Source: Virgibacillus litoralis
GTDB lineage: Bacteria; Bacillota; Bacilli; Bacillales; Amphibacillaceae
Direction of reading: 5' to 3'
Assembly: GCF_017873675.1 (NCBI RefSeq)
Contig: NZ_JAGGKK010000004.1
Span: 124,001 to 188,000, forward strand
Length of the DNA stretch: 64,000 nucleotides
This document shows, in pieces, positions 11,873-23,378 of this stretch; positions within the stretch are counted from its first letter, which is position 1; every line of letters starts with the position of its first letter. The notes beneath the pieces were generated by a model. The model was not told the origin of the DNA. It did not search any database and worked only from the letters and a program-made list of their open reading frames with translations. Both the position numbers and the translations under genes were made by a program.

Positions 11873-13615
11873 CTATCGCATGTTAGCTGGGAAGAGGACT
11901 TCTCGTTTCTTAACGTCCATAATTCCTTGTTGTGTTATGCGAATGTATGGAAGGTGGGTAGAAGACAGGAATAAAATCGAATATATTGGGTCAGTAAAAT
12001 GATAGCCAAATTCTTTCAACAAGCTTTTTAACTGCTTTTCTTTTTCCATTAATTCCTTCATTTCCCCGGCAAACATACTTCCAGCCAACCGAAGCGGCAA
12101 TTCAAAGATAATTTCACCTTGATGCACTAATACAATTCCTCCACCAAGTTCTTTAATGCGTTCCCAAGCAATGAGCATATCAGGTTTACTTTTACCAATA
12201 AAAACAAGATCACCTGTTGTCGAGAAGGAGCTTGCCAATGCACCTAATTGATTTGTAAATCCCCTAATCGCAGTATTAACACGCCATTTTCCTTTTCGAT
12301 CTATTAATAAAAGAAATGCGTCATCGTATTTGTCTGATATTACATCAAGTGTTACGTCAGTTTCAATAGGATATGGATTAATAATTACTTCATTTACCAT
12401 CTTCAGGCCTATTGGCACAGAAAATTGCAAGTCCTCCATGGTTAAATCCCAATCAAACGTAAGTGGTTCTATTTCATATTTTCGCCAGTTAATTCTGGAA
12501 GTGGTGTTCTGTTCCTCATTATCTTTTAAAATCCATTCGCCCTTTGCTAAAACACTTATTGGGTGCGGGTTTGATTTTTCTTTAATAATGTTAATGTTTG
12601 CAATTCGGCCTGGCGCAATACTCCCTAGCTCCTCATTCAACCCATAATGCTTAGCGACATTAAATGATGCCATACAATATGCATCAGCAACAGGGATGCC
12701 CTTTTCGATAGCAATTTCTATACAAACATTCATTACTCCATTTTCATAGAATGAAGGGGTTGCTCCATCAGTTGTCATGGTAATATTATCAAAGGTTTGC
12801 AGGTTCTCTGCAAGGATTTCATCTATCAATTTTGGCAAGTCAGGGCGGATGGATGAATATCGCAGGCCGACCTGATAGCCAAGCTCCAAACGTTTAATCG
12901 CTTCTTGCCCAGTCATTGCTTCATGTTCTGCTGACATACCCAGCAATTTCATCTTCGTTAACGTTTTTTCAGAAGCACCAGGCAAATGGCCTTCCATTGG
13001 CTTACCTATTCTTTTCGCTTCTTGAATCCAGTATAGCAGACGATCATCACCTGCAAGAAGACTTGGCCATGATGTCAATTCTCCACCTTGCAGGACTGAT
13101 TCATGCTCCAACCAGGATAGTACATTTTCCGTACTGAAAAGCTCTTCCTCATCTTGCAATGCAGTTTGTGAATCGAATCTGGCCCACCAATACATTGAAA
13201 TAGGCAGCTTATTAAACTCCTCTAATATAGAAAACGCTTTCTTTTTATCTAACAAAAAATTCCACATTAAGTTGTCGTTTATCAAAGTAGTTGTGCCATA
13301 TTTAGCCGCGTGAAAAGCAAGAGACTCCGGGTTATACAGCTGGTATGGATGTGCATGCGGCTCCATGTATCCAGGTACAAGAAATAATCCTTCACAGTCT
13401 ATCACTTCAGTAGTTAAATTATTTTCAGGAAGTTTATCACCAACATAGACAATGCGATCGTTAAATATCCAAATGTTAGCACGTAACCATTGCTTCGTAT
13501 AAGTGTTTAAATATGTTCCATTTTTTAAAAGAGTTGTTGGCGCAACTTTTCCATCAAGAACAGCAACATGTTCTCTCAGTTCACGGTTTCTCCAGTAATA
13601 TCCATTTTGTAGCAT
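11873..13615 (-). CDS. yerA: Adenine deaminase-family amidohydrolase YerA
   Basis: Metal-dependent amidohydrolase of the adenine deaminase (AdeC) family. The 580 aa equals B. subtilis YerA. The metal site HxH is seen in EPHAHPYQ (H87, H89), followed by further ligands around GHLPGAS and MSAEHEA, and a conserved TTDGATPS. If active it would convert adenine to hypoxanthine, feeding salvage, which fits its place right after the purine operon. YerA is the less well characterised paralog of AdeC, so activity is inferred. ATG at 13613-13615 is chosen: TTGGAG lies nine bases upstream, and the TTG five codons earlier is part of that site. Confidence 0.85.
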   Translation of the reverse strand: MLQNGYYWRNRELREHVAVLDGKVAPTTLLKNGTYLNTYTKQWLRANIWIFNDRIVYVGDKLPENNLTTEVIDCEGLFLVPGYMEPHAHPYQLYNPESLAFHAAKYGTTTLINDNLMWNFLLDKKKAFSILEEFNKLPISMYWWARFDSQTALQDEEELFSTENVLSWLEHESVLQGGELTSWPSLLAGDDRLLYWIQEAKRIGKPMEGHLPGASEKTLTKMKLLGMSAEHEAMTGQEAIKRLELGYQVGLRYSSIRPDLPKLIDEILAENLQTFDNITMTTDGATPSFYENGVMNVCIEIAIEKGIPVADAYCMASFNVAKHYGLNEELGSIAPGRIANINIIKEKSNPHPISVLAKGEWILKDNEEQNTTSRINWRKYEIEPLTFDWDLTMEDLQFSVPIGLKMVNEVIINPYPIETDVTLDVISDKYDDAFLLLIDRKGKWRVNTAIRGFTNQLGALASSFSTTGDLVFIGKSKPDMLIAWERIKELGGGIVLVHQGEIIFELPLRLAGSMFAGEMKELMEKEKQLKSLLKEFGYHFTDPIYSILFLSSTHLPYIRITQQGIMDVKKREVLFPANMR

Positions 13616-13736
13616 ATAGCAACGCTCCAATATATAATTTTTTCCATCTTAACATATTTTTCGCTTTAGTACTGTAAAGTTTTTGTATATTAAATTGAAA
13701 GTTTTGTGACATAGAGAGGGGGTGAGGGTGAATTAA

Positions 13737-13767
13737 AGCCCAAGCGCGTAGTTTGCTATCTTGGGCT
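13737..13767 (-). terminator. Terminator of the pur operon
   Basis: AGCCCAAG (13737-13744) pairs with CTTGGGCT (13760-13767) with a 15-base loop, 15 bases past the purD stop on the minus strand and followed there by TTTAATT. It separates the purine operon from yerA. Confidence 0.8.
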
Positions 13768-13781
13768 CATTCCATTATTAC

Positions 13782-15029
13782 TTATTTTTTTCCGATATCT
13801 CTTCGGTAAAAAAATTCCTTTGATAAGGCAAGAGAATCTAAACATTTATATGAAACTTCTACCGCGTTTGATAAATTCGAACCTTTTGCCCCTACTAACA
13901 AAACTCTTCCACCATCTGAAACAAGTCCAGAGTCTGTTTTCCTTGTTCCTGCCTGAATAATAAATCCGCCTTCGCATGGCTGCAATTCAGTTAACGGAAT
14001 TCCCTTTTTATATGAAGCTGGATAGCCCTTTGCTGCAACTACAACTCCTGTACAGCTTTTTTCTTCCCATTGGAGAATTGGATCTTTTCCATTCATTATA
14101 TCCAGGAAAACTTGCAGGAGATCATTTGTTAATAACGGTAGTACTACTTGGGTTTCCGGATCACCGAAGCGCGTATTAAACTCGATTACTTTTGGTCCAT
14201 TCTCAGTCATCATCAAACCTGCATACAGAATTCCAGTGAAAGGTCGTCCCTCATCCATTAAACCAGCAGCTGTTTTTTGAAGAATCTTATCTACTGTATA
14301 ATCCAAGGTTTCTTGTGAAATATCCTGGACAGGAGCGTATGCACCCATACCACCGGTGTTTGGGCCTTGATCACCGTCATTTGCTCGTTTGTGGTCACGA
14401 GCTGGAATCATCGGATACACGCTATTTTCATGGACAAATGCCATTAGCGAGAATTCCTTCCCGATTAGGCATTCTTCAATTACTATTGTTGCCCCCGCTT
14501 CAGCAAAAGTCTTGTTAACCAGCATCTCGTTAACAGCTTCAATTGCTTCCTGTTTGGTTTCAGCGACAACAACCCCCTTGCCAGCTGCTAGTCCATCCGC
14601 TTTAATTACAATCGGTGCACCTTTTGTTTCAATATATTTTTTCGCATCGCAAGCATCAGTAAAACTAGCATGTTCAGCTGTTGGTATATCATATTTTTGC
14701 ATAAATGATTTCGCAAAACGCTTACTACCTTCTAACAAAGCTGCCTCCTTTGTCGGAGCGAAAATAGACAGATTTTCTTCCTGAAATCGATTAGCAATCC
14801 CTGCCAGTAATGGGTTCTCTGGTCCGACAATCGTGAGGTCGATAGCATTTTCTTTTGCAAATTCAACTAGACGATCGATATCCATTTCTGAAATATTAAC
14901 ACATGTGGCTAATTCAGCAATTCCTCCATTACCTGGAGCCGCATATAACTGAGTGATATTATTATTTTCGGCTAAATTAATCACTATACTGTGCTCACGT
15001 CCACCTCGTCCAACAACTAATATATTCAT
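13782..15029 (-). CDS. purD: Phosphoribosylamine-glycine ligase PurD
   Basis: Second step of purine synthesis: ATP-dependent joining of phosphoribosylamine and glycine to GAR. 415 aa, normal for PurD. N-terminal NILVVGRGGREHS, ATP-grasp centre with VIKADGLAAGKGVVV, GPNTGGMGAYAP and the metal-site EFNTRFGDPETQ, then the C-terminal domain. ATG at 15027-15029 is preferred over GTG at 15036-15038: the GAAGGG site is eight bases from the former and overlaps the latter. Last gene of the operon, 18 bp after purH. Confidence 0.97.
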   Translation of the reverse strand: MNILVVGRGGREHSIVINLAENNNITQLYAAPGNGGIAELATCVNISEMDIDRLVEFAKENAIDLTIVGPENPLLAGIANRFQEENLSIFAPTKEAALLEGSKRFAKSFMQKYDIPTAEHASFTDACDAKKYIETKGAPIVIKADGLAAGKGVVVAETKQEAIEAVNEMLVNKTFAEAGATIVIEECLIGKEFSLMAFVHENSVYPMIPARDHKRANDGDQGPNTGGMGAYAPVQDISQETLDYTVDKILQKTAAGLMDEGRPFTGILYAGLMMTENGPKVIEFNTRFGDPETQVVLPLLTNDLLQVFLDIMNGKDPILQWEEKSCTGVVVAAKGYPASYKKGIPLTELQPCEGGFIIQAGTRKTDSGLVSDGGRVLLVGAKGSNLSNAVEVSYKCLDSLALSKEFFYRRDIGKK

Positions 15030-15047
15030 TAATAACACCCTTCACGT

Positions 15048-16571
15048 TTAATGTTTAAAATGCCGCATCCCTGTATACACCATGGAAATTCCGTATTTGT
15101 TACACATATCAATCGAGTCCTGATCACGCTTAGATCCTCCTGGCTGAATAACTGCTGTTATACCAGCTTTTGCTGCTATCTCAACTGTATCTGGCATTGG
15201 GAAAAATGCATCAGATGCCATTACTGCACCTTTCGCCTTCTCTTTAGCCTGTTCAAGCGCAATACCTGCAGCACCAACGCGATTCATTTGCCCTGCACCA
15301 ACACCAACCGTTTGCATTCCGTTAGCTAGAACGATAGCATTTGATTTAACATGCTTTACGGCTTTCCAGGCAAATAACAGATCCTTGATTTCAGCCTCAG
15401 AAGGCTTTTTATCCGTTGGAATTGTAAGGTCTCTCTGTTCGACTTCTGCGTCATCATTACTTTGAATTAACACACCGCCTTTTACCGTTGTCAGCTTGTG
15501 ATAGGTTGACTGCTCATTAACCATTTCCAATTCAAGCAATCTTATATTTTTCTTTTTCGTTAATACAGCTAGTGCTTCGTCGGTAAATTCCGGCGCAATA
15601 ACAATTTCCAGAAAAATCTCGCTCAATCGAGTTGCTAGCTCAACATCAATTTTACGGTTGCAAGCAACAATCCCGCCAAAAATTGAAACAGAATCAGCCT
15701 CATATGCCTTGGAGAAAGCCTGATTAATTCCTTCTGCAACACCAATTCCGCATGGATTCATATGCTTCACGGCCACTGCAGTGGGACTCCCGTATTCACC
15801 AATTATTTCAAGGGCTGCATTTGCGTCCTGTATATTGTTATAGGAAAGTTCTTTTCCATGTAATTGTTTTGCTGAAGCCAGACTCATTGCGGATTCAGTT
15901 GGGTTTTTATAAAATGCGGCTGTTTGATGTGGGTTTTCTCCATAACGTAAGGTCTGCGCCTTTTCATATGTAACGGTATAATTCTCAGGAAAAGCATCCT
16001 CGGTAAAATAACTAGCAATCATTGAATCATATTGCGCTGTATGGCGGAATACTTTTGCAGCCAGCTTTTTCCGTTCAGTTTTGTCTAACCTATTTTCCTG
16101 TAATGATTTCAGAGTGTTATCGTAGTCATTTGGATCGACAACAACCGTTACATCAGCAAAACTTTTTGCAGCAGCACGTAACATTGTAGGTCCGCCAATA
16201 TCAATGTTTTCAATGACTTCTTCCTCTGTTACACCCGATTGATCAAACGTTTGTTTAAATGGATAAAGGTTAACCACTACCACATCAATTGGATGAACAC
16301 CGCTTTCTGCAAGTTGCTTCTGATGATCAGCATTGTCGCGCTTAGCAAGTAATCCAGCATGAATAATCGGATGCAATGTTTTCACACGGCCACCAAGCAT
16401 TTCCGGGAAACTTGTTACATCTTCTACTGCAGTAGCCTGAATACCTGCTTCAGTTAATTTATTCAGCGTACCACCTGTTGAAATAATTTCATAATCTAAA
16501 TCAACTAGTCCTTTGGCAAAATTGGTGATATTAGTTTTATCAGAAACGCTAATAAGTGCTCGTTTTTTCAT
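15048..16571 (-). CDS. purH: Bifunctional AICAR formyltransferase/IMP cyclohydrolase PurH
   Basis: Last two steps to IMP. 507 aa from ATG at 16569-16571. N-terminal MGS-like cyclohydrolase domain begins [18 protein letters not shown] transformylase domain carries the catalytic pair K269-H270 in [11 protein letters not shown]. The open frame runs 115 codons further upstream through the 21 bp repeat array and encodes TRASSTR-type heptads. That extension is rejected because GTGAGGAG sits seven bases before the internal ATG and the length then equals other PurH proteins (~510 aa). The gene is separated from purN by the ~630 bp array, whereas nearly all other pur genes overlap. Confidence 0.97.
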   Translation of the reverse strand: MKKRALISVSDKTNITNFAKGLVDLDYEIISTGGTLNKLTEAGIQATAVEDVTSFPEMLGGRVKTLHPIIHAGLLAKRDNADHQKQLAESGVHPIDVVVVNLYPFKQTFDQSGVTEEEVIENIDIGGPTMLRAAAKSFADVTVVVDPNDYDNTLKSLQENRLDKTERKKLAAKVFRHTAQYDSMIASYFTEDAFPENYTVTYEKAQTLRYGENPHQTAAFYKNPTESAMSLASAKQLHGKELSYNNIQDANAALEIIGEYGSPTAVAVKHMNPCGIGVAEGINQAFSKAYEADSVSIFGGIVACNRKIDVELATRLSEIFLEIVIAPEFTDEALAVLTKKKNIRLLELEMVNEQSTYHKLTTVKGGVLIQSNDDAEVEQRDLTIPTDKKPSEAEIKDLLFAWKAVKHVKSNAIVLANGMQTVGVGAGQMNRVGAAGIALEQAKEKAKGAVMASDAFFPMPDTVEIAAKAGITAVIQPGGSKRDQDSIDMCNKYGISMVYTGMRHFKH

Positions 16572-16610
16572 ATGGATACTCCTCACTGTTTGGATATTAT
16601 GTTTGTTGTG

Positions 16611-17240
16611 GGTGCTCCTCGCTCGAGTTCTAGTGCTGCTCGCTCGAGTTTCGGTGCTGCTCGCTCGAGTTCCGGTGCTGCTCGATCGAGTTCCGGTGCT
16701 GCTCGCTCGAGTTTCGGTGCTGCTCGCTCGAGTTCCGGTGCTGCTCGCTCGAGTTCTAGTGCTGCTCGCTCGAGTTCTAGTGCTGCTCGCTCGAGTTCTA
16801 GTGCTGCTTGCTCGAGTTCTAGTGCTGCTCGCTCGAGTTCTGGTGCTGCTCGCTCGAGTTTCGGTGCTCCTCGCTCGAGTTTTGATGCTGCTCGCTCGAG
16901 TTTCCGTGCTGCTCACTCGAGTTTCCGTGCTGCTCGCTCGAGTTTAGGTGCTCCTCGCACGAGTTTGGGTGCTCCTCGCACGAGTTCTAGTGCTACTCGC
17001 TCGAGTTCTGGTGCTGCTCGCTCGAGTTTCGATGCTCCTCGCTCGAGTTTCGGTGCTCCTCGCTCGAGTTTCAGTGCTGCTCGCTCGAGTTTGGGTGCTG
17101 CTCGCTCGAGTTTCGGTGCTCCTCGCTCGAGTTCTAGTGCTGCTCGCTCGAGTTCCGGTGCTGCTCGCTCGAGTTCCGGTGCTGCTCGCTCGAGTTTCGG
17201 TGCTCCTCGCGCGAGTATGACGGCTGCTCGCTCGAGTTTA
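16611..17240. repeat. 30-unit, 21 bp tandem array inside the pur operon (purN-purH gap)
   Basis: Thirty consecutive units, every one exactly 21 bp. Consensus on plus is GTGCTGCTCGCTCGAGTT followed by 3 variable bases; most units contain the palindrome CTCGAG. Because 21 is a multiple of 3 and units lack stops, several frames stay open on both strands (GAARSSF-type heptads on plus, TRASSTR on minus), giving spurious ORFs. Variation clusters at the same positions in every unit, not at codon third positions. 21 bp equals two turns of B-DNA, so each unit would present the same helical face. As RNA it forms part of the pur mRNA just upstream of the purH ribosome site. Function unknown. Confidence 0.95.
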
Positions 17241-17245
17241 CATCC

Positions 17246-17806
17246 TTACTTCATCAGCCGATTGATAACTATCGGATACAACCTGTGCTCCACTTGCTGA
17301 ATTCTCTCTTTTAACGTTTCCTCTGTATCATCGCTGAAAACTTCTACCGGTTCCTGTGCAATTACTGTCCCAGTATCGATTCCTTCATCAATATAGTGAA
17401 CAGTTACACCAGTAGTGCTGACACCTGCCTGGTAAGCTTGGCCAATAGCGTCTTTTCCAGGGAAATATGGAAGCAATGACGGATGAATATTAATTATCTT
17501 AGTTTCATAGGCGTTTAATAGAGTTGGTCCAACAATCCGCATATATCCCGCTAAAAATATCCATGAGATGTTTGCTTGTTGGAGCCTGCGTACAACTTCC
17601 TTCTCGTAATTCGATTTTGACGCATACTTCTTTGGGTCAAAAACGAATGTCGGGACACCGAAATTCTCAGCTTTCTCAAGTACACTGGCACTAGGTTTAT
17701 CACAAACAAGTAGCGAAATATCACACTGAAGGTCGCTTCTTTCCATGATTGCCTGAAAATTACTGCCTGCACCTGACGCGAATACAGCAGCTCTTATTTT
17801 ATTCAT
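17246..17806 (-). CDS. purN: Phosphoribosylglycinamide formyltransferase PurN
   Basis: Third step: transfers formyl from 10-formyl-THF to GAR. 186 aa, standard size. Catalytic residues line up with the E. coli enzyme: N106 and H108 in [10 protein letters not shown] and D144 in DEGIDTG. The phosphate-binding N-terminus [12 protein letters not shown] is present. ATG overlaps the purM stop in an ATGA arrangement, indicating translational coupling. The stop lies only 5 bp from the 21 bp repeat array. Confidence 0.97.
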   Translation of the reverse strand: MNKIRAAVFASGAGSNFQAIMERSDLQCDISLLVCDKPSASVLEKAENFGVPTFVFDPKKYASKSNYEKEVVRRLQQANISWIFLAGYMRIVGPTLLNAYETKIINIHPSLLPYFPGKDAIGQAYQAGVSTTGVTVHYIDEGIDTGTVIAQEPVEVFSDDTEETLKERIQQVEHRLYPIVINRLMK

Positions 17807-18822
17807 GATGTAAAATGCACCCCTTCGTTTGATGTAACCGTTCCTATGATGGATGCTGTTTCACCTTGTTCCTGTAGACAATTTAATACGTCATCAACAT
17901 CTTCCTGGGCAATGACGATTGCCATACCAATGCCCATGTTAAATACGCTGTACATATCCTTATCAGGAATGTCACCCTGCTTTTGCAAAAAAGAAAATAT
18001 CGCGGGACGTTGCCAGCTTGAAAGATTAATCTCAACCCCATGCCCCTGAGGCAACATGCGTGGCAGATTTTCGTGAAAACCTCCACCTGTAATATGTGAG
18101 ATTCCTTTGATTGATACTTCTTTCATAATAGCAGAAACTGCCTTTGCATAAATCCTGGTAGGAGTTAACAGTGTATCTCCTAGTGACTCTGACAGTCCTT
18201 CATATGATTTCGTTAAATCAAGATCCTCTACCAGCTTTCTTACTAATGAATAGCCATTCGAGTGAATTCCACTTGACGCCAATCCAATAATGGCATCACC
18301 AGCCGTAATTTCGTCCCCCGTAATTAAACGGGACTTTTCAGCAATACCTACTGTAAACCCAGCCAAGTCATATTCATCATCACTATACATACCGGGCATT
18401 TCAGCAGTCTCACCACCAATTAAGGCTGCACCTGCGTCCACACACCCATTGGAAATTCCTGCAACGATTTGCTCGATCATTTCGGGGTTATTTTTACCGC
18501 ATGCTATATAATCAAGAAAAAATAATGGCTGTGCACCTTGGGCAACGATATCATTGACACACATAGCAACAAGATCTTCGCCAACTGTATCATGCTTTCC
18601 TAATTGGAAGGCCAGTTTCAGCTTGGTTCCGACGCCATCGGTCCCTGAAACCATAACAGGTTCGTTGTAATTGAATGAGGACAGCTCAAACAAACCAGCA
18701 AACGCCCCAATACCGCCCAGTACTTCAGGTCGGATGGTTTTGGCTACATGCTTTTTCATTCGTTCAACAGCTTCATATCCCTTATTAACATCGACTCCAG
18801 CATTTTTATAAACGTTTGACAT
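17803..18822 (-). CDS. purM: Phosphoribosylformylglycinamidine cyclo-ligase PurM
   Basis: AIR synthetase, fifth step, ATP-dependent ring closure of FGAM. 339 aa. N-terminus [20 protein letters not shown] is the family signature; [13 protein letters not shown] and the C-terminal [13 protein letters not shown] are also seen. ATG at 18820-18822 is chosen; an in-frame GTG nine bases upstream lies too close to GGAGG. It ends in a 4 bp overlap with purN and follows purF by 27 bp. Confidence 0.97.
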   Translation of the reverse strand: MSNVYKNAGVDVNKGYEAVERMKKHVAKTIRPEVLGGIGAFAGLFELSSFNYNEPVMVSGTDGVGTKLKLAFQLGKHDTVGEDLVAMCVNDIVAQGAQPLFFLDYIACGKNNPEMIEQIVAGISNGCVDAGAALIGGETAEMPGMYSDDEYDLAGFTVGIAEKSRLITGDEITAGDAIIGLASSGIHSNGYSLVRKLVEDLDLTKSYEGLSESLGDTLLTPTRIYAKAVSAIMKEVSIKGISHITGGGFHENLPRMLPQGHGVEINLSSWQRPAIFSFLQKQGDIPDKDMYSVFNMGIGMAIVIAQEDVDDVLNCLQEQGETASIIGTVTSNEGVHFTS

Positions 18823-18849
18823 GTTTGACACATCCTCCAGTAAAAATTG

Positions 18850-20259
18850 TTAACACCTCGTATAAGAAATTTCAGTTTGCCCATCTTCTTTTACAGGATA
18901 ATTTCCTGTCATACATGCAGCACAAATTCCTTGATGGAGTGTTTTATCCTTTATAATTGCTTTTTCTAATCCATCAATCGATAAATAAGATATACTTTCT
19001 GAACCAATTATTTCACAAATTTCATCAATGGAGTTGTTCGCAGCAATTAATTCTTTTCGTGTTGACATATCAATACCGTAATAGCACGGGTTTTGAATAG
19101 AAGGTGAAGCAATTCGAACGTGAACCTCTTTGGCGCCAGCGTCTTTCAGCATTTGGACAATTCGTCTGCTTGTCGTTCCCCGAACAATTGAATCATCTAT
19201 CATCACAATCCGTTTTCCTTCGACAATTCCACGGACTGGTGCAAGCTTCAGTTTCACACCTTGTTCACGAAGCTCCTGGGAGGGCTGGATAAACGTTCTT
19301 CCCACATAACGGTTTTTGATAATTCCCATCTCATAAGGAAGTCCGCTCTCTTCAGCAAAGCCAATCGCAGCAGAGATGCTGGAATCCGGGACACCAATTA
19401 CCATATCTGCCTCAGCAGGCGACTCCTTGGCAAGTTCTATTCCCATCCGCTTTCTGGAAGCATGGACATTTACTTCATTTAAGTCACTATCTGGTCTCGA
19501 TAAATAAACATACTCCATCGCACACATTCTTCGTTGCTCACGCATTGCAAAACGGGTTGATTCTATCCCTTTATCACTAATTGTTACAAGCTCTCCCGGT
19601 AAAACTTCACGGATAAAAGTAGCTCCAATTTGGTCGAATGCACACGTTTCAGATGCAACAACATAGGCATCTCCGAGTTTCCCAATGGATAAAGGCCTGA
19701 TGCCGCTTGGGTCAAGCGCAGCAAACATTTTATCTTCTTTTAAAATTAAATAAGCATAAGCCCCAACAACTTTATTAAGCGCACTGGATATAGATTTCTC
19801 ATTCGTTTCCATACCATTTCGCCTGATTAAATGAGCAAGTACTTCTGTGTCGGAAGAGGTTTGTAAAATACTCCCCTCGTCCTCAAGCTCTCCCCGCAGT
19901 TTTTGTTCGTTCATGAGATTCCCGTTATGTGCTAAAGCCATACTGCCAGTCTGCGAACGGAATAGTAATGGCTGAACATTTTCTATTCCCTTTCCACCTT
20001 GTGTGGAGTAACGAACATGCCCAACAGCCACATTCCCCGTCAGTTCGGAAAACTTCGCATGCTTGAATACGTCGTTGACTAAGCCTAATCCTTTATGGGC
20101 TTTTAATTCCATGCCATCATTTACAACAATCCCAGCGCCTTCCTGTCCGCGATGCTGCATCGAATGCAGTCCATAATACGTAAGTTCTGCTGCCTTTTCA
20201 TGACCCCAAATTCCAAATACGCCGCATTCTTCGTTTATGCCTTTGATTTCAGCAAGCAT
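18850..20259 (-). CDS. purF: Amidophosphoribosyltransferase PurF
   Basis: Committed first step: PRPP plus glutamine to phosphoribosylamine. 469 aa. The first 11 residues ([11 protein letters not shown]) match the B. subtilis-type propeptide whose removal exposes the catalytic Cys (Cys12, then [11 protein letters not shown]). Ntn-hydrolase glutaminase domain is N-terminal; the PRPP-binding loop [12 protein letters not shown] lies in the phosphoribosyltransferase domain. A B. subtilis-type 4Fe-4S cluster is expected from the family. ATG at 20257-20259 has AAAGGAG seven bases upstream and lies 25 bp inside the purL 3' end, so the pair is coupled. The enzyme is the main feedback point of the pathway. 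Confidence 0.97.
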   Translation of the reverse strand: MLAEIKGINEECGVFGIWGHEKAAELTYYGLHSMQHRGQEGAGIVVNDGMELKAHKGLGLVNDVFKHAKFSELTGNVAVGHVRYSTQGGKGIENVQPLLFRSQTGSMALAHNGNLMNEQKLRGELEDEGSILQTSSDTEVLAHLIRRNGMETNEKSISSALNKVVGAYAYLILKEDKMFAALDPSGIRPLSIGKLGDAYVVASETCAFDQIGATFIREVLPGELVTISDKGIESTRFAMREQRRMCAMEYVYLSRPDSDLNEVNVHASRKRMGIELAKESPAEADMVIGVPDSSISAAIGFAEESGLPYEMGIIKNRYVGRTFIQPSQELREQGVKLKLAPVRGIVEGKRIVMIDDSIVRGTTSRRIVQMLKDAGAKEVHVRIASPSIQNPCYYGIDMSTRKELIAANNSIDEICEIIGSESISYLSIDGLEKAIIKDKTLHQGICAACMTGNYPVKEDGQTEISYTRC

Positions 20260-22463
20260 GGAATAGCTCCTTTCCATAATTCATGAAGTGCTCTAGCATC
20301 TTCCTCAATAACAACCTTGTCTTTGGTCCGGACGAAAAATTCATTATTAGCCGTTACAGAGCCAATCTCTGTTGCATGGTCGATTATGTTTTCAAATTGC
20401 CCTTTATCTTCAGCTTTGACAGTTACTAGAAATCTCGATTGTGACTCGCTGAATAATGCAGCAGTTGGATTCCCAGAGACTTCCACATCTGCTCCGAGCC
20501 CTTTTCCGCTAAAAGTACCTTCAGCTAGCGCTACGCCTAATCCACCTTCAGCCAAATCATGGGCTGATTGAACAACGCCCTGCCGAATAGCTTTCAATAA
20601 CTGCTTCTGTCGTTCCGCTTCTATTTGCAAATCAATTGATGGAGCTTTTCCCTCGTATTTTCCTTGGATAATATTCTGCAGCTCACTGCCGCCAAACTCT
20701 GCCTTTGTTTCACCAATTAAATAAATGACATCCCCAGCTTCCTGGTAAAAGCTTGGTGTAAGATGTTCTAGCGATTCAATTAGTCCAACCATCCCAACGA
20801 CCGGTGTCGGAAAAATTGAATTTCCTTTTGACTGGTTATATAATGACACATTCCCGCTAATGACTGGTGTATTAAGAATGCGGGAAGCTTCACTCATCCC
20901 CTCAACACTCTTTTCCATTTGCCAAAAGACTTCCGGATTAGTTGGGTTCCCAAAATTTAAACCATCCGTTAAGCCTAATGGATGAGCTCCTGAGCAAACT
21001 AAGTTCCGCGTCGCCTCTGCAACTGCAATTTTCCCGCCAGTTTCTGGATCAAGGTAAATATAACGAGAATTACAATCGGTCGTAATCGCCAAGGCTTTAT
21101 CTGTTCCTTTAATACGTACAACAGCTGCATCCGATCCAGGCATTACAACTGTATTCGTTTGAACCATTGAGTCGTATTGGTCATATACAGATTCCTTGCT
21201 TGCGATAGTAGGCTGCTGCAGAAGTTGTTTTAACATTTCAGCATGATTTTCAACTTTGGGAATTTCGTTTTCCATTTCCTGAAATGCTTTCACATATGCT
21301 GCTTCCTTTGACGGCATTTGATAAACTGGAGCTTCCTCTGCAAGTGCATCAACTGGAATATCTGCAACAAGTGAGCCATGCTGTTTAAGGCGAAATACCT
21401 TTTCCTTGATAACCTCACCAACTGCAGTTGCCTCAAGTCCGTATTTTTCGAATATATCAATAATTTCCTGTTCACGTCCCTGCTTCACAACAAGCAGCAT
21501 CCGTTCCTGGGATTCAGAAAGCATTAATTCATATGCATTCATATTTTGCTCGCGCTGCGGTACAAGGTCCAAATTCATTTCCAATCCAGTACCAGCCTTA
21601 CTCGCCATTTCGCTTGCCGACGATGTAAGTCCTGCCGCTCCCATATCCTGCATTCCTACCAATGCGTCAGAATGAATAACTTCCAGGCATGCCTCAATTA
21701 ATAGCTTTTCCATAAACGGATCGCCAACCTGTACTGCCGGACGATCTTTATCCGAATCCTCAGCCAAGTCACCTGAAGCAAATGTCGCGCCATGGATGCC
21801 ATCTCTTCCTGTTGCTGCACCAGCATAAATTACTGTATTCCCAACACCTGTTGCGATGCCCTTTTGGATTTCATCATGATTTATCAATCCGATACACATT
21901 GCATTTACAAGCGGATTATCCTCATAGCTATCATCAAACTGCACCTCTCCACCAACTGTTGGGACACCGACACAGTTGCCATAACCTGCGATGCCATGAA
22001 CGACTTCCTGGAACAGGTACTTAACACGGTCCGTTGTCAAATTGCCAAAGCGCAATGAGTTCATCAAAGCAATCGGCCTTGCTCCCATTGAAAATACATC
22101 TCGGATAATACCGCCAACTCCAGTGGCAGCACCTTGATATGGTTCAACTGCTGATGGGTGATTATGGCTTTCTATTTTAAAAACTACCGCCTGATTATCC
22201 CCGATATCGATGACGCCAGCACCTTCACCAGGACCTTGCAGAACATGTGGACCCTTAGTTGGGAATTTACTTAACAGTGGCTTTGATGTTTTATAGCTGC
22301 AATGTTCAGACCACATAACGGAAAATATTCCAGTCTCGGTAAAGTTCGGTCTATGTTTCAGAATATTTTTTACCATGTCATACTCTTGGTTACTTAACCC
22401 CATATCCAGGTATAACTGTTCCTGTTCGATTTTCTCCGGGCTGATATCACCTGTTAACAACAT
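20235..22463 (-). CDS. purL: Phosphoribosylformylglycinamidine synthase subunit PurL (small type)
   Basis: Catalytic subunit of FGAM synthase, fourth step; works with PurQ (glutaminase) and PurS. 742 aa, equal to the small-type Bacillus PurL. Key region [14 protein letters not shown] holds the active-site His; other AIR-synthase-like motifs include [20 protein letters not shown] and [16 protein letters not shown] at 22461-22463 with GGAGGG is chosen; the frame is open 24 codons upstream inside purQ but without a site. It overlaps purQ by 17 bp and purF by 25 bp. Confidence 0.97.
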   Translation of the reverse strand: MLLTGDISPEKIEQEQLYLDMGLSNQEYDMVKNILKHRPNFTETGIFSVMWSEHCSYKTSKPLLSKFPTKGPHVLQGPGEGAGVIDIGDNQAVVFKIESHNHPSAVEPYQGAATGVGGIIRDVFSMGARPIALMNSLRFGNLTTDRVKYLFQEVVHGIAGYGNCVGVPTVGGEVQFDDSYEDNPLVNAMCIGLINHDEIQKGIATGVGNTVIYAGAATGRDGIHGATFASGDLAEDSDKDRPAVQVGDPFMEKLLIEACLEVIHSDALVGMQDMGAAGLTSSASEMASKAGTGLEMNLDLVPQREQNMNAYELMLSESQERMLLVVKQGREQEIIDIFEKYGLEATAVGEVIKEKVFRLKQHGSLVADIPVDALAEEAPVYQMPSKEAAYVKAFQEMENEIPKVENHAEMLKQLLQQPTIASKESVYDQYDSMVQTNTVVMPGSDAAVVRIKGTDKALAITTDCNSRYIYLDPETGGKIAVAEATRNLVCSGAHPLGLTDGLNFGNPTNPEVFWQMEKSVEGMSEASRILNTPVISGNVSLYNQSKGNSIFPTPVVGMVGLIESLEHLTPSFYQEAGDVIYLIGETKAEFGGSELQNIIQGKYEGKAPSIDLQIEAERQKQLLKAIRQGVVQSAHDLAEGGLGVALAEGTFSGKGLGADVEVSGNPTAALFSESQSRFLVTVKAEDKGQFENIIDHATEIGSVTANNEFFVRTKDKVVIEEDARALHELWKGAIPCLLKSKA

Positions 22464-23130
22464 AGGATTCCCTCCAATTTTTGACGACTGACTGAAATAA
22501 TTTAAGTCCATCATCACTGCCAAGCAGCTCTTCAACGGCCCGCTCCGGATGTGGCATCATGCCAAGAACATTGCCTTGTTCATTAATAATTCCAGCAATA
22601 TCTGCAACCGATCCATTTGGATTATTTTCATACGTGAAGACGATTTGATCATTTGCTTTTAAATCGGCTAATGTCTGTTCATTGCAAAAATAGTTTCCTT
22701 CACCATGAGCAATTGGAAAACGAACGATTTCTCCCTTAGCGTATTCCGTAGTAAACTGGGTTTGATTGTTCGCCACAGCCAATGGCTCCTGATGGCACAT
22801 GAATGCCAGATTCTTGTTGCGGAGCATCGCCCCTGGCAAAAGCCCTGCTTCAAGTAAAATTTGGAATCCATTACACACGCCTAAAACCGGCTTGCCTTTT
22901 TCAGCATGTGCTTTAATCTGCTTCATCACATTTGAAGTTGAAGCAACCGCACCTGATCGAAGGTAGTCTCCATACGAAAATCCACCAGGTAAAAGAACTC
23001 CGTCATAGTTTTCGAGATTGCTATTTTCATACCAGACTAAATCAGCATCTTCTTTCAGAACATCTTTTGCAGCATGATACATATCACGATCACAATTCGA
23101 CCCCGGAAAAACGATTACAGCAAACTTCAC
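22447..23130 (-). CDS. purQ: FGAM synthase glutaminase subunit PurQ
   Basis: Class I glutamine amidotransferase delivering ammonia to PurL. 227 aa. Nucleophile C86 in [19 protein letters not shown]; His-Glu of the triad in [12 protein letters not shown]. The N-terminal [15 protein letters not shown] is typical. Starts in a 4 bp ATGA overlap with purS and overlaps purL by 17 bp, fitting a stoichiometric PurSQL complex. Confidence 0.97.
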   Translation of the reverse strand: MKFAVIVFPGSNCDRDMYHAAKDVLKEDADLVWYENSNLENYDGVLLPGGFSYGDYLRSGAVASTSNVMKQIKAHAEKGKPVLGVCNGFQILLEAGLLPGAMLRNKNLAFMCHQEPLAVANNQTQFTTEYAKGEIVRFPIAHGEGNYFCNEQTLADLKANDQIVFTYENNPNGSVADIAGIINEQGNVLGMMPHPERAVEELLGSDDGLKLFQSVVKNWRESYVVNR

Positions 23131-23378
23131 GATTGGACAGCCTCCTCCACATTAAAGCGATAATCTTCAATTACCGGATTTGCCAAAAGTTTGTCGCACA
23201 TTGCTTTGACACGTGCCTCAATATCCGCATCGTCCTCCATGGTCAATTCAATGTACTTACCTACCCGGGCTTCCTCTACTTCCGGAAAACCTAACGAATG
23301 TAACGATGTTTGAATTGCCTTTCCTTGAGGATCGAGTACACCTTGTTTTAACGTGACGTGCACCGTAACTTTTTTCAT
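23127..23378 (-). CDS. purS: FGAM synthase subunit PurS
   Basis: Small (83 aa) accessory subunit that bridges PurL and PurQ in organisms with small-type PurL. Sequence [20 protein letters not shown], then [14 protein letters not shown], is the PurS signature. It overlaps purC by 4 bp upstream and purQ by 4 bp downstream. Confidence 0.96.
   Translation of the reverse strand: MKKVTVHVTLKQGVLDPQGKAIQTSLHSLGFPEVEEARVGKYIELTMEDDADIEARVKAMCDKLLANPVIEDYRFNVEEAVQS

Noticed and set aside
16572-16916. N-terminal 115-residue repeat extension of PurH
   Set aside because: A strong GTGAGGAG site and the family start ([10 protein letters not shown]) place the real ATG at 16571.
16572-17300. Plus-strand 242-codon ORF and other long frames through the 21 bp array
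   Set aside because: Open frames are a by-product of a stop-free 21 bp unit; no ribosome site, no codon-position bias, and they lie antisense in the pur operon.
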